Source: Hymenobacter siberiensis (GTDB lineage Bacteria > Bacteroidota > Bacteroidia > Cytophagales > Hymenobacteraceae). From it: a DNA stretch of 64,000 nucleotides. A model generated the notes under the pieces. The model worked only from the letters and a program-made list of their open reading frames with translations. It had not been told where the DNA came from and searched no databases. Positions 17,153 through 25,631 of the stretch are shown piece after piece (positions within the stretch are counted from its first letter, which is position 1; the number at the start of each line of letters is the position of its first letter). The DNA is taken from positions 930,001 to 994,000 of the forward strand of contig NZ_JAHLZY020000001.1 in the NCBI RefSeq assembly GCF_018967865.2, written 5' to 3'. Both the position numbers and the translations under genes were made by a program.

Positions 17153-17290
17153 TGACAAATTGTTAGTTTATACATTATTGAAATTCGCGTTTTCCCGCCA
17201 AAAAGTCCGAAAATCCCTTCTCGCACCTCATTTGCTAGTCCCTTCGTAGCGACTTCCTGACCCGAAGCACCCACCTAGCGACTAACGAAA

Positions 17291-19900
17291 ATGGACTTTA
17301 AAAACTTCACCATCAAGGCACAGGAGGCCGTGCAGAAGGCCACCGAAATAGCCGGGGGCAACCAGCAGCAGGCCGTCGAAACGGGCCATTTGCTGAAGGG
17401 CCTCTTCCAGAGCGACGAAAGCGTCTTCTCGTTTCTGGCCAATAAGCTGGGCGCCAACCTCAACATCCTCACGCCGCGGCTCGATGCCATTGTGGCTGCC
17501 TACCCCAAGGTGAGCGGCGGCTCGCCCTACTTCGCCAACGAGGCCGCTGCCGCCGTGCAGCGCGCCAACGCCGCCATGAAGGGCATGGGCGACGAGTTCG
17601 TGTCCGTCGAGCACCTGCTGCTGGGCATCCTTAGCGGCAAGGATGCCGTGGCCACCCTGCTCAAAGACACCGGCTTCAACGACAAGGACTTGAAGGCCGC
17701 CATTCAGGAGCTGCGCGGCGGGCGCAAAGTCACCAGCCAGAGCGCCGAAGACCAGTACCAGAGCCTGAACCGCTACGCCACTAACCTCAACGAACAGGTG
17801 CGGCGCGGCAAGATGGACCCCGTGATTGGCCGCGACGAGGAAATCCGCCGCGTGCTGCAAATCCTCTCGCGCCGCACCAAAAACAACCCCGTGCTGCTCG
17901 GTGAGCCCGGCGTGGGCAAAACTGCCATCGTGGAGGGCCTGGCCCAGCGCATCGTGGCCGGCGACGTGCCCGAAAACCTGCGCGACAAAGTCATTATGAG
18001 CCTCGACATGGGCCTGCTAGTCGCAGGGGCCAAGTACAAGGGCGAGTTTGAGGAGCGCCTCAAGGCCGTCATCAAGGAAGTGACCGATTCCGATGGCCAG
18101 ATTGTGCTCTTTATCGACGAGATGCACACCCTCATTGGGGCCGGCGGCGGGGGCGAGGGTGCCATGGACGCCGCCAACCTGCTCAAGCCCGCCCTGGCGC
18201 GCGGCGAGCTGCACGCCATCGGGGCCACCACGCTCAAGGAATACCAGAAGTATATCGAGAAGGACAAGGCCCTGGAGCGCCGTTTCCAGGCCGTGACCGT
18301 GGACGAGCCCAACCAGGAAGACGCCATCAGCATCCTGCGCGGCATCAAGGAGAAGTACGAGCTGCACCATGGCGTGCGCATCACCGACGACGCTGTGATT
18401 GCCTGCGTAGAGCTAAGCTCGCGCTACATCACCGACCGTTTCCTGCCCGACAAGGCCATCGACCTCATGGACGAGGCCGCCGCCAAGCTCCGCATCGAGT
18501 TGAATTCCATGCCCGTGGAGCTCGACGAAATCCAGCGCCGCATCATGCAGCTCGAAATTGAGCGCGAAGCCATCCGCCGCGAAGATAACCGTGACCGCGA
18601 AGCCATTCTCAGCAAGGAATTGGCCGACCTGAACGACAAGCGCGACACCCTAAAGGCCCGCTGGGAAAGCGAAAAAGGCATTCTGACGGGCATTCAAACC
18701 CAGAAAGAAGCCATTGAGCAGTTCAAATTAGAGGCTGAACAAGCTGAGCGTCAGGGCGATTATGCTCGGGTAGCGGAGCTGCGCTACGGCAAGATTCAGG
18801 AAGCCGAAGCCAAGCTGAAAAACTTGCAGGAAGAAGCCGCCGCCAACAAGGATGGCGGCACCATGCTCCAGGAGGTCGTCACGAGCGAGAGCATCGCCGA
18901 AGTGGTGGCCAAGTGGACGGGCATTCCGGTGAGCAAAATGCTGCAATCGGACCGTGAGAAGCTGCTCCAGCTCGAAGCCGAATTGGGCAAGCGCGTGGCC
19001 GGCCAGGCCGAGGCCATTGCGGCTATTTCCGATGCCGTGCGCCGCTCCCGCGCCGGCCTGCAGGACCCCAAGCGGCCGATAGGCTCGTTCATTTTCCTGG
19101 GCTCGACGGGCGTGGGCAAAACCGAGCTGGCCAAGGCTCTGGCCGAGTACCTGTTCAACGACGAGAATTCGATGGTGCGCATCGACATGAGCGAGTTTCA
19201 GGAGCGCCACGCCGTGTCGCGCCTCATTGGGGCGCCTCCCGGCTACGTGGGCTACGACGAGGGCGGCCAGCTCACGGAGGCCGTGCGCCGCAAGCCCTAC
19301 TCGGTGGTGCTGCTCGATGAAATCGAAAAAGCGCACCCCGACGTGTTCAATATTCTGCTGCAAGTGCTCGACGACGGCCGCCTCACCGACAACAAAGGCC
19401 GGGTGGCCAACTTCAAGAACACCATCATCATCATGACCTCGAACACCGGGGCCGACATAATCCAGAAGAACTTCAAGGAGCTCAACGAGTTCAACCACGA
19501 CGAAGTAGTCGACCGCACCCGCGACGAAGTCATGGAGCGCCTCAAGCAGCACATGCGCCCCGAGTTCCTGAACCGCATCGACGAAATCGTGATGTTCCAG
19601 CCCCTCAAGCGCAAGGAAATCCGCAAGATTGTCGATATCCAGTTCCGCCAAATCCAGCAGCGCCTGGTCGAGGCCGGTATCCAGCTCGAAGCCACCAGCG
19701 AAGTGCTCGACTACCTGGGTGAAGCCGGCTACGACCCGCAGTTTGGTGCGCGGCCATTGAAGCGCGTGTTGCAGCGCGTGATTCTGAACGAGCTGTCGAA
19801 AGACATCCTCTCCGGCCGCGTCTCGAAAGATTCGGTGGTAGAAGCCGTGCTGGAAGACGGCGCGGTGAAGTTCGAGAACGTGGAGATGCCGGCGGTGTAA
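17291..19900 (+). CDS. clpB: ATP-dependent disaggregase ClpB
   Basis: An 869-residue Hsp100 chaperone, the normal length. The N-terminal Clp repeat domain ([23 protein letters not shown]) is followed by AAA module 1 with Walker [14 protein letters not shown] near residue 205 and Walker [16 protein letters not shown]. The long coiled-coil middle domain spans about 410-530 ([20 protein letters not shown]). AAA module 2 has Walker [15 protein letters not shown] near 606, [13 protein letters not shown] and the sensor-2 segment [13 protein letters not shown]. With DnaK it rescues aggregated protein in the cytoplasm. A strong terminator follows, so it is monocistronic. I saw no obvious heat-shock promoter or CIRCE element upstream. 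Confidence 0.97.
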   Translation: MDFKNFTIKAQEAVQKATEIAGGNQQQAVETGHLLKGLFQSDESVFSFLANKLGANLNILTPRLDAIVAAYPKVSGGSPYFANEAAAAVQRANAAMKGMGDEFVSVEHLLLGILSGKDAVATLLKDTGFNDKDLKAAIQELRGGRKVTSQSAEDQYQSLNRYATNLNEQVRRGKMDPVIGRDEEIRRVLQILSRRTKNNPVLLGEPGVGKTAIVEGLAQRIVAGDVPENLRDKVIMSLDMGLLVAGAKYKGEFEERLKAVIKEVTDSDGQIVLFIDEMHTLIGAGGGGEGAMDAANLLKPALARGELHAIGATTLKEYQKYIEKDKALERRFQAVTVDEPNQEDAISILRGIKEKYELHHGVRITDDAVIACVELSSRYITDRFLPDKAIDLMDEAAAKLRIELNSMPVELDEIQRRIMQLEIEREAIRREDNRDREAILSKELADLNDKRDTLKARWESEKGILTGIQTQKEAIEQFKLEAEQAERQGDYARVAELRYGKIQEAEAKLKNLQEEAAANKDGGTMLQEVVTSESIAEVVAKWTGIPVSKMLQSDREKLLQLEAELGKRVAGQAEAIAAISDAVRRSRAGLQDPKRPIGSFIFLGSTGVGKTELAKALAEYLFNDENSMVRIDMSEFQERHAVSRLIGAPPGYVGYDEGGQLTEAVRRKPYSVVLLDEIEKAHPDVFNILLQVLDDGRLTDNKGRVANFKNTIIIMTSNTGADIIQKNFKELNEFNHDEVVDRTRDEVMERLKQHMRPEFLNRIDEIVMFQPLKRKEIRKIVDIQFRQIQQRLVEAGIQLEATSEVLDYLGEAGYDPQFGARPLKRVLQRVILNELSKDILSGRVSKDSVVEAVLEDGAVKFENVEMPAV

Positions 19901-19926
19901 TTGCCGGTTGGTTGGTTTAGAATGGG

Positions 19927-19963
19927 AAAGCCCCGTCAGCGTCTTGCTGGTGGGGCTTTTTAT
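19927..19963 (+). terminator. Rho-independent terminator after clpB
   Basis: AAAGCCCC (19927-19934) pairs with GGGGCTTT, with an inner CAGC/GCTG helix, and the stem runs into TTTTTATT. Confidence 0.9.
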
Positions 19964-20014
19964 TGTTTAGTGATTCTAAGTAATCGCGCAAAAGTAACCG
20001 TAGCAAAAAAGGCG

Positions 20015-20102
20015 GTCATGCTGAGCTTGTCGAAGCATCTCTACCGCTTCGTTGAACGGCCCTTGTGAAGCGGTAGAGATGCTTCGACAAGCTCAGCATG
20101 AC
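20015..20102. repeat. Palindromic element, 36-bp perfect arms (CATGAC family)
   Basis: The left arm 20015-20050 starts GTCATGCTGAGCTTGTCGAA; the right arm 20067-20102 is its exact complement ending GCTCAGCATGAC; the loop is 16 bases. It overlaps the 3' end of an IS-disrupted gene and supplies its present stop codon, so the repeat probably entered or extended that reading frame. Confidence 0.9.
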
Positions 20103-20233
20103 GTTCTAGAATCAATACGCTTACTTCTGCACGACTACTTAATTGTTTGAAATACTCTCGCTTGAGTCTGCGACGAATTGCATTTGGTAATGTCTTGTTC
20201 TTTTCAAAATTACTTACAATTTTAGCTTCTTTG
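20041..20233 (-). pseudogene. 3' part of the small secreted-protein gene split by the IS4-family element
   Basis: Continues the frame of the piece at 21441-21769 once the 1207-base insertion and one copy of the target duplication are removed: FSVSKEAKIVSNFEK, then PNAIRRRLKREYFKQL. The helix RRRLKREYF matches IDVQRRLHGSF of the two-repeat paralogue at 25632-26555. The last 20 or so codons (ERHAELVEASLPLHKG) are read from the palindromic repeat, so the true original stop is uncertain. Confidence 0.8.
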
Positions 20234-21440
20234 TACTCTACCCTACTAAAAGTCAGGCAAGGCAAAAAAACGGGGCGGCCCGACCTTTGAGGTTCCTACA
20301 CGCTCAACTCGTTCCGCCCCATGAAGCAACGCCTCATCGCCAAAATTACGACCGTTTTACAACACCTGCCGGTGGTGCGCAACCTGGCTCGCCAAAAGTT
20401 TGTGAGCCAGTTCATTATCGCGCTGATAAAAAGCCGCAACGTCCAATTCTGCGAGGTGGCCCAGCACTTGAACGATGCCGTCAAGTTGGCCTCGAACGAA
20501 ACCCGGATTCAGGATTTTTTCCGCGAAACGGACCTGAACTATCTGGTGCTGGCGCAGTTAGTGCTGGGCCTGCTGCCGGCCCAGGGCAAGCTGCGCCTGT
20601 GCCTGGACCGCACGGAGTGGGATTTCGGCCAGTGCCAGGTCAATATCCTGCTCGTGACCGTGGGTCAGGGCGCGTTTCACGTGCCCCTCTACTGGGAACT
20701 GCTCGACAACCGCAGCGGCAATTCCAACGCGGCTGACCGCATCGCCCTGCTCCGGGTCTGCGTCCAGGTGCTGGGCAAAGACCGGATTGGCCTGGTGCTG
20801 GGCGACCGCGAATTCGTGGGCCATGCCTGGTTCAAATGGCTCAAGGACAACGGACTGCCTTTTGTTATGCGTCTACCCCGGCACCATCTGCTCACTCACC
20901 CGAGTGGCCGCCGGCAAGCCATTACGGACCTGGGCCTGGCCGTCGGACAGACCCGGCGCTTCGCCCAGTGCCAGGTCGACGGGGTCTGGGGACAGGTCTG
21001 GGTCAAGGCCTTGACGGACGGGGATTTCCTCTTTCTTTTTGGCAACGTGGGCCTGCCGTACATGGGGCAGCTCTACGCCAAGCGCTGGACCATCGAGCAG
21101 TGCTTTCAGAACCTCAAAGGCCGGGGCTTCAACCTGGAGGCCAGTCACTTGCGCTGCCACCTGAAGTTGCGCAAGCTCGTGGCCCTGGTCAGTCTGGCGT
21201 ACGCCTTTTGCCTGGGCGTGGGCACGGTAGCCGACCGGAAAAGCCAGCCCATCGGCCGCAAAAACCACGGCTACCGAGCCATGAGCCTTAGCCGACACGG
21301 CTTAAATATCCTGCGCCAGCTCAGCCGCCCCGGTACCGGGGCGGCTGAGAAGCTCGCCCGAATGGTGGAAACAGTATTGCGCTGGTTTTGCTGGCAAATT
21401 ACTCGATATCAATTCACTAGAAAAATAGTAGGGTAGAGTA
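20234..21440 (+). mobile_element. Complete IS4-family insertion sequence
   Basis: A 1207-bp element. The terminal inverted repeats are perfect over 15 bp: TACTCTACCCTACTA at 20234-20248 and its complement at 21426-21440. They are flanked by a 9-base direct duplication GCTTCTTTG (20225-20233 and 21441-21449), extendable to 11 if the outer TA is counted as target. The intact transposase, perfect ends and unmutated duplication point to recent insertion. The target is a small secreted-protein gene on the minus strand. Confidence 0.93.
20321..21436 (+). CDS. IS4-family DDE transposase
   Basis: A 371-residue transposase. The catalytic triad is visible: first Asp in RLCLDRTEWDFG (D96), second Asp in VLGDREFVGHAWF, and Glu in YAKRWTIEQCFQNLKGRGF, which fits the family Y-x2-R-x3-E-x6-K (YREK) motif exactly. 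The N-terminal VSQFIIALIKSRNVQFCEVA and NETRIQDFF resemble the IS4 DNA-binding region. The coding region runs almost into the right terminal repeat. Nothing is missing, so the element is predicted active. Confidence 0.93.
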   Translation: MKQRLIAKITTVLQHLPVVRNLARQKFVSQFIIALIKSRNVQFCEVAQHLNDAVKLASNETRIQDFFRETDLNYLVLAQLVLGLLPAQGKLRLCLDRTEWDFGQCQVNILLVTVGQGAFHVPLYWELLDNRSGNSNAADRIALLRVCVQVLGKDRIGLVLGDREFVGHAWFKWLKDNGLPFVMRLPRHHLLTHPSGRRQAITDLGLAVGQTRRFAQCQVDGVWGQVWVKALTDGDFLFLFGNVGLPYMGQLYAKRWTIEQCFQNLKGRGFNLEASHLRCHLKLRKLVALVSLAYAFCLGVGTVADRKSQPIGRKNHGYRAMSLSRHGLNILRQLSRPGTGAAEKLARMVETVLRWFCWQITRYQFTRKIVG

Positions 21441-21769
21441 GCTTCTTTGCTTACACTAAATCGCACAATCTTTCCAAAACCAATTATGGCCGGTATTCCA
21501 CCAAAAATAACTACAAAAACACCTGCTGGTACGGTGCCAACCGTGCTAATAGCAATGCGCGTGAAAATCACGGCGCCTCCAGTCAAAATAAAGCCGCCGG
21601 TGCGATGGCTTTTAAACAACTGATGAATGGCTTGTACCGTGTCGGATGAGACAGCAGGCGAAGTTGTTACAATTGGTGTAGAAGTAAGCGGCTGCGTATT
21701 CTGAGCCTGCGCAAAAGCGGAAGTAGAAATGCCAAAAATTAGTGCCGAAACGAGTAGGTGTTTATGCAT
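21441..21769 (-). pseudogene. 5' part of the small secreted-protein gene split by the IS4-family element
   Basis: Starts with a signal peptide (HKHLLVSALIFGISTSAFAQ), then SSDTVQAIHQLFKSHRTGGFI, two hydrophobic stretches (GGAVIFTRIAISTVG and GVFVVIFGGIPAIIGFGKIVRF) and SVSKEA at the insertion point. The pattern D-x-x-x-A-[IV]-[HQ]-x-L-F followed by two Gly-rich membrane segments is shared with both halves of the protein at 25632-26555, so this is a one-repeat member of that uncharacterised family. The function is unknown. Confidence 0.82.
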
Positions 21770-21919
21770 TTCAAGTTTTAATAAAAGGAAGACTAATTCC
21801 TGCAAGCTACAGATTGGTAAGGTAGTGCGGCCTAGCCGACTACGCTGCCCGCCGCAGTGCGCACCGCTCCACGCGCTCGCGGTAGCGCCGGGTGCGGTAC
21901 ATTTGGTGCAACACCGCAA

Positions 21920-22118
21920 CGCCAATCTGGCGCGAGTTTAGGTGCAGCCGTAACTCGTGAACAGCCATGATATGGAGGCTGTGCCTCCACTGCCGCAACG
22001 CGGCAATGGCCAGCCGCGCCGCCAGGTAGTTTCAGGGCAAGCCGTTCTGTTGCGAGGCACAGCCTCGCCCGGTGTTCAGGCACGAGTTACGCTGCGCTAA
22101 ATTCGCGCCAGTTGCAGA
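21920..22118. repeat. Large imperfect palindrome (about 200 bp)
   Basis: The left arm, about 21923-21962 (CTGGCGCGAGTTTAGGTGCA then GCCGTAACTCGTGAAC), pairs with the right arm, about 22074-22114 (GTTCAGGCACGAGTTACGCT then GCGCTAAATTCGCGCCAG). Two smaller hairpins, GGAGGCTGTGCCTCC and GCGAGGCACAGCCTCGC, lie inside. The region 21770-22122 contains no supported gene; this element explains most of it. Confidence 0.75.
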
Positions 22119-22122
22119 ACAG

Positions 22123-22476
22123 CTAAGCGGTATAGCGCTGCCACGTTACGTAGCAGATGTAGCCGTTGAGCAGCATGAACAGGAAGGATGGTAGCGATAG
22201 CCAAAAACCGTCGCCGATTTTCATTCGCACACCGAAGCCCAGCAGCATGAGTAGCGCTAGCCCTCCCGAAGCGAGCAGCAGAATGAGCGGGGAAACCAGG
22301 CCCACGAGCAACCCAATGGCTCCCAGCAACTCCAGTATAGCCGTCAGTGGCCCAAACTTCTGCAGCCCGTAGCGCACAAACTCCTGCTGCAGGTGCGCCG
22401 ATTTGAAATAACTGATGCCGTAAAAAAGAAAGGAGATACTGGAAATCCAGGTGAGAATAGTAATCATTAGGTTCAT
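22123..22476 (-). CDS. DoxX-like membrane protein (second of a pair)
   Basis: A 117-residue protein with four hydrophobic helices: ITILTWISSISFLFYGISYF, GPLTAILELLGAIGLLVGLV, LILLLASGGLALLMLLGFGVRM and FLFMLLNGYICYVTW. The motif FVRYGLQKFGPL..LELLGAIGLLVGL matches DoxX-family small membrane proteins, whose biochemical role is poorly defined (some act in redox or sulphur stress). Its start overlaps the stop of the upstream DoxX-like gene by four bases, so translation is coupled. Confidence 0.8.
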   Translation of the reverse strand: MNLMITILTWISSISFLFYGISYFKSAHLQQEFVRYGLQKFGPLTAILELLGAIGLLVGLVSPLILLLASGGLALLMLLGFGVRMKIGDGFWLSLPSFLFMLLNGYICYVTWQRYTA

Positions 22477-22823
22477 ACAGAAATCACACCTGCGTAAGCC
22501 GCGGCCACAAACAACGACAAAACCAGCAGCAGGAGGGAGGGTACATATTTGTACCAGGGGTTGCGCACTTTAATGTGGGCCAATTGCGCGCATAACATCA
22601 AAAAAGCCATTATCAGGGCCGGCACCAGCACCAGCTGCGGAAACCAGATGCCGGCCACCAACAGCGTAGCCAACGAGATTTTGGTTGCGCCCACCATGTT
22701 GCGTACCAAATCCGGCAGCCCATACTGCTTGAATTCCTTAACGATGTTATCGAAACGGAATACCCACACCACAACAATGGAAATGGCGATGATGATTTGG
22801 GCGAGTACAATTATTACACTCAT
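22473..22823 (-). CDS. DoxX-like membrane protein (first of a pair)
   Basis: A 116-residue four-helix protein (VLAQIIIAISIVVVWVFRF, ISLATLLVAGIWFPQLVLVPALI, VPSLLLLVLSLFVAAAYAGV). FKQYGLPDLVRNMVGATKISLA is equivalent to the DoxX signature of its neighbour, so the two are diverged duplicates. It is read first and overlaps the next gene by ATGA. It is divergent from an AraC-type regulator that now lacks its 5' end, which may once have controlled it. Confidence 0.78.
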   Translation of the reverse strand: MSVIIVLAQIIIAISIVVVWVFRFDNIVKEFKQYGLPDLVRNMVGATKISLATLLVAGIWFPQLVLVPALIMAFLMLCAQLAHIKVRNPWYKYVPSLLLLVLSLFVAAAYAGVISV

Positions 22824-22953
22824 ATTCGATATTATTTAAAAAGTACGCATCGTCGCAGGCCATCACGGCAGCCCCCTTCTGGCAGACGCTTCCCGTCTTG
22901 CGGTAGAAGTTACACTGAGCTTACATCCTGGTATACACTCTACGGGCTCGGTT

Positions 22954-22961
22954 TATATTTG
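22954..22961 (+). promoter_or_regulatory. -7 box upstream of the MITE
   Basis: TATATTTG fits TAnnTTTG, facing the AraC fragment. It may be the original promoter of that regulator, now separated from the coding sequence by the MITE. Confidence 0.35.
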
Positions 22962-22992
22962 GTTGATTGTCAATATTACTTCTTTCTCAATA

Positions 22993-23237
22993 TAGGGCCA
23001 TTGTACCAAATGCACAGTTAGCGTTGCTATAGTTGAGCTAATATTCATAACGCATTGACCAATAACACGATTTGAACAAGGCGAGTTGTGAGGAGGCTGT
23101 TGTAACTATTTGAGCAGCCAGTAAATCATTTCACCGAATCTTGGCGCTGGAAAGGGCCATTCGATTCGGCAATCGACACATGTTTTTTTTAAGCTCAATC
23201 AGAAAACGCTAACTACGCATTTGGTGCAATGACCCTA
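22993..23237. mobile_element. MITE related to the ISAs1-family element at 50890-52079
   Basis: 245 bp bounded by inverted repeats of about 31 bp: TAGGGCCATTGTACCAAATG... at 22993 and ...CATTTGGTGCAATGACCCTA ending at 23237. The same ends, with a few mismatches, bound the degenerate ISAs1-like element 28 kb away. The interior has no coding capacity. I saw no clear target duplication. A partial second copy of the end (TTTGGTGCGATGGCCCTAC) follows immediately. Confidence 0.85.
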
Positions 23238-23238
23238 T

Positions 23239-23529
23239 TTGGTGCGATGGCCCTACCTGGAGAAGGACTACCACTACCTGTCGCACCTGTTCTCCGCGTC
23301 CGAAGGCCTCACGATTGAGAAGTTCATCATTCGCCAGAAGGTGGAGCGGGCCAAGGAGTTGATTGGGTACGGCGAGCTGCCCATGGCCGAAGTAGCGCAG
23401 CAGCTGGGCTACAGCAGCCCGGCGCACCTCTCGCGGCAGTTCCGGCAACTGACCGGCCTTACCCCCACCGAGTTTCAGCGCCTGGGCCCCGCCAGCCCCG
23501 CCCGCCGGAGTCTGGATTCGTTGATTTAG
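23239..23529 (+). pseudogene. AraC-family regulator, 5'-truncated at the MITE
   Basis: About 90 residues of an AraC-type double helix-turn-helix: EKDYHYLSHLFSASEGLTIE, FIIRQKVERAKELIGYG, then MAEVAQQLGYSSPAHLSRQF and TGLTPTEFQRL. The sequence is most like short AraC proteins that carry an N-terminal heavy-metal-associated-type domain. That N-terminal domain is missing, and the remaining frame begins inside a repeat of the MITE terminus. No normal start codon is available. It is best seen as a truncated gene rather than a working regulator. Confidence 0.75.
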
Positions 23530-23573
23530 GGCTGGAAATCAGGCTGGAAATCAGGCTGGAAATCAGGCTGGCA
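23530..23573 (+). repeat. 12-base tandem repeat
   Basis: GGCTGGAAATCA repeated three times plus a partial fourth unit, directly after the AraC fragment stop. Confidence 0.85.
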
Positions 23574-23646
23574 AATAGTAGAAAACCATCGAATCAAAAT
23601 ACCCGGCTTGGGTGTTATGGGCGCTCACCAGAACTTCATCTTGACT

Positions 23647-24255
23647 ATGTCTCGCTTTCGTTTACCCCTGCTTGCCTTTGCCCTGCTGGGGCTGTTTTTT
23701 TCGTCCTGCATGAAAGGTCATGACATGGACCCGGCCCACCAAAGCGTGTACATGACCATTATGATGGACATGATGACGAAAATGGATGTCCAGGCCAAAA
23801 CCCAGGACCCCGACCACGACTACGCCTCCCAGATGGTGCTGCACCACGAGGCGGCCATCAAAATGGCGCAGGAAGAGCTGAAAAGCGGCTCGAACCAGGA
23901 GATGAAAACGACGGCTCAAACCATCGTCAACAAGCAGCAGGCCGAGATTGCCCAGTTTAACGCCTTCCTCGGCGGCCACCAGCCGCAGCAGCCACTCGTG
24001 CCGCAGTTCAGCCAGATTCAAAAAGCCAATATGGACAAGATGATGGCCAGCAGCGACAAGCGCACCATTACGGGCCGGGCCGACTACGACTTTGCCCAGC
24101 TGATGGTGGACCACCACCAGGCGGCCATCGACAACTCCGAGGCCCTGCTGGTGCACGGCCGCCAGACCACGACCCGCAACCTGGCCCAGGCCATCATTGC
24201 CGACCAGCGCCAGGAAATCAAGGAATTGCAGGACTGGCTCGCGCGCAACAAGTAA
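23647..24255 (+). CDS. DUF305 ferritin-like lipoprotein
   Basis: A 202-residue lipoprotein. The ATG at 23647 is preferred: it starts a signal FRLPLLAFALLGLFFSSC with the lipobox cysteine. Two copies of the DUF305 signature follow: DYASQMVLHHEAAIKMAQEEL and DFAQLMVDHHQAAIDNSEALL, each with the HH pair in a Met- and His-rich helix. DUF305 proteins are four-helix, ferritin-like, and often found with copper or silver resistance genes; metal binding in the envelope is a reasonable inference. No copper genes are adjacent here. Confidence 0.88.
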   Translation: MSRFRLPLLAFALLGLFFSSCMKGHDMDPAHQSVYMTIMMDMMTKMDVQAKTQDPDHDYASQMVLHHEAAIKMAQEELKSGSNQEMKTTAQTIVNKQQAEIAQFNAFLGGHQPQQPLVPQFSQIQKANMDKMMASSDKRTITGRADYDFAQLMVDHHQAAIDNSEALLVHGRQTTTRNLAQAIIADQRQEIKELQDWLARNK

Positions 24256-24288
24256 CGCCCCGCCACCGCGTCCGCGTGTCTCGTTCGG

Positions 24289-24969
24289 CTATATGTTGAC
24301 AGGAATAAGGCAAGGGCCCTGCTCGGATTTTCCGGCGGGGCTTTTTCCTTGCTGATGGACTTGATTTGGGGTTAAGTAGTTCAGGGCCAGGTGTGGGCGT
24401 TCCTCGTTGTAGAGGTGCACGGCTTGGTCGACGAGCAAACGGACCTGGGCCAGGTCGTCGGGGAGCACGAAGAGGAATTCGTCTTTTAAAATGCCGTTGA
24501 CCCGCTCGGCTAGCGCATTCTGGTAACAGTCGTAGCCGTCGGTCATCGAGCAGCGCAGTTTCGCCTTCTTCAGCGCCGCCTGGTAGGCGTCGGAGGCGTA
24601 CTGGCTGCCGCGGTCGGAGTGGTGGATGCAGCCGGTGGCGGCCCGGCCGGCTTCGCGTACGGCCCGGTCCAGGGCGGCCAGGCAGCCGGTGGTCTTGGTG
24701 TAGCTGCGTTTTTTGGGTACGAGCAAGCCGCGTTGGCGCAGCAGGGTGAACAAGGCATTGCGCCCGCAGGCCACGCCTTGGACCCGCAACAGGGGCGTGA
24801 TTTTGTGGAGCACTTTTCGCGTGCCCAGGCGCGGGAGCTTGATGCGTACGGTGCGCACCTGCTCGAGTACCTGCTCGGCGCGCACCGCCTGCCGGGCCTG
24901 GCGCTGGCGGCGCTGGTAGAGGCCTTGCCGGCTCACGCCGTAGAGCTGGCAACTGCGCTGGGTGCTCAA
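24289..24969 (-). pseudogene. IS3-family transposase orfB with its first catalytic Asp deleted
   Basis: 226 residues in one open frame. The N-terminal CQLYGVSRQGLYQRRQRQ and LPRLGTRKVLHKI are the usual HTH_21 part; IHHSDRGSQYAS and YDCYQNALAERVNGILKDEF hold the second Asp and the Glu of the DDE core, and YNEERPHLALNYLTPNQVH follows. Between KKRSYTKTTG and the second Asp only about 20 residues remain where about 70 are expected, so the strand with the first Asp (W-x-x-D-I-T-Y) is gone. The frame runs three bases past the inferred IS end before stopping. Confidence 0.85.
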
Positions 24970-25429
24970 GGCTTTGTCGGCCCCCAGGCGGCGAACGGCC
25001 GCCGGAAAGACTTTTTTGGCAGGGGGATGCCGTGGTCCTTCTCCACCACCTGCAGCATCGTGCGCAGCAACAAATTCAGGTCTTACTATCTTTTAACTGC
25101 TTCTCGTACTGCTTTTTCTGTTCACGTCAAGCAGTTTCCAACTGCTTGACATGCTGTTCCGGAGTCGGGTCCACGGCGGGGACGCCGCCGGGGGAAGTGG
25201 GTCCGGCGGCCTTAAAAGTTACGAAATGGCTGGCATACCGCCGGCACCAGGTCAGCACCGTGCTGCGGCCCTGGATGCCGTAGCGCCGCTGGGCTTGGTT
25301 GTAGCTCAGCTCGCCGCGGCCGACTTCGCCCACCACGGCCAATTTAAAGGGCAAACTGTAGTCGCGTTGACTACGCCGCACACGCGGCCAGAAGGGTTTT
25401 CCATGACATCTTCGGAAAAGGTGTCAACA
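24294..25429 (-). mobile_element. IS3-family element, internally deleted relic
   Basis: Contains orfA-like and orfB-like pieces on the minus strand. TGTTGACA at 24294 and its complement TGTCAACA ending at 25429 are the probable ends; agreement beyond 8 bp is weak and no target duplication is convincing. Both reading frames are damaged, so the element cannot move by itself. Confidence 0.7.
25127..25381 (-). pseudogene. IS3-family orfA fragment
   Basis: 84 residues from a GTG: SLPFKLAVVGEVGRGELSYN then QAQRRYGIQGRSTVLTWCRR, the helix-turn-helix and leucine-zipper start of an IS3 OrfA. The frame stops after VKQLETA, where homology continues in the same frame past the stop (EKAVREAVK), followed by further stops. 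The fusion frameshift to orfB cannot work. Confidence 0.75.
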
Positions 25430-25523
25430 AATACCCGGACGGGACAGCCCACAACTGCGGGTCGCAGAAATGCGTCGAAATACTCATCCCGCAAGCTACT
25501 GCCCACCCCCCACAAGACCCCAC

Positions 25524-25556
25524 AAAAAACGCCGGCCTACTGGCCGGCGCTTTTTG
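25524..25556. terminator. Bidirectional terminator
   Basis: GCCGGCC TACT GGCCGGC with A-tract on the left and T-tract on the right, so it can act in both directions: for the minus gene beyond it and for anything entering from the IS side. Confidence 0.8.
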
Positions 25557-25631
25557 GAAGATGTGGGTAAGGACAAGACCAGCATTGGTCAGGGCTTTTT
25601 TTGTGGATAAACGGGCGCGGAAGTTGGCGTA

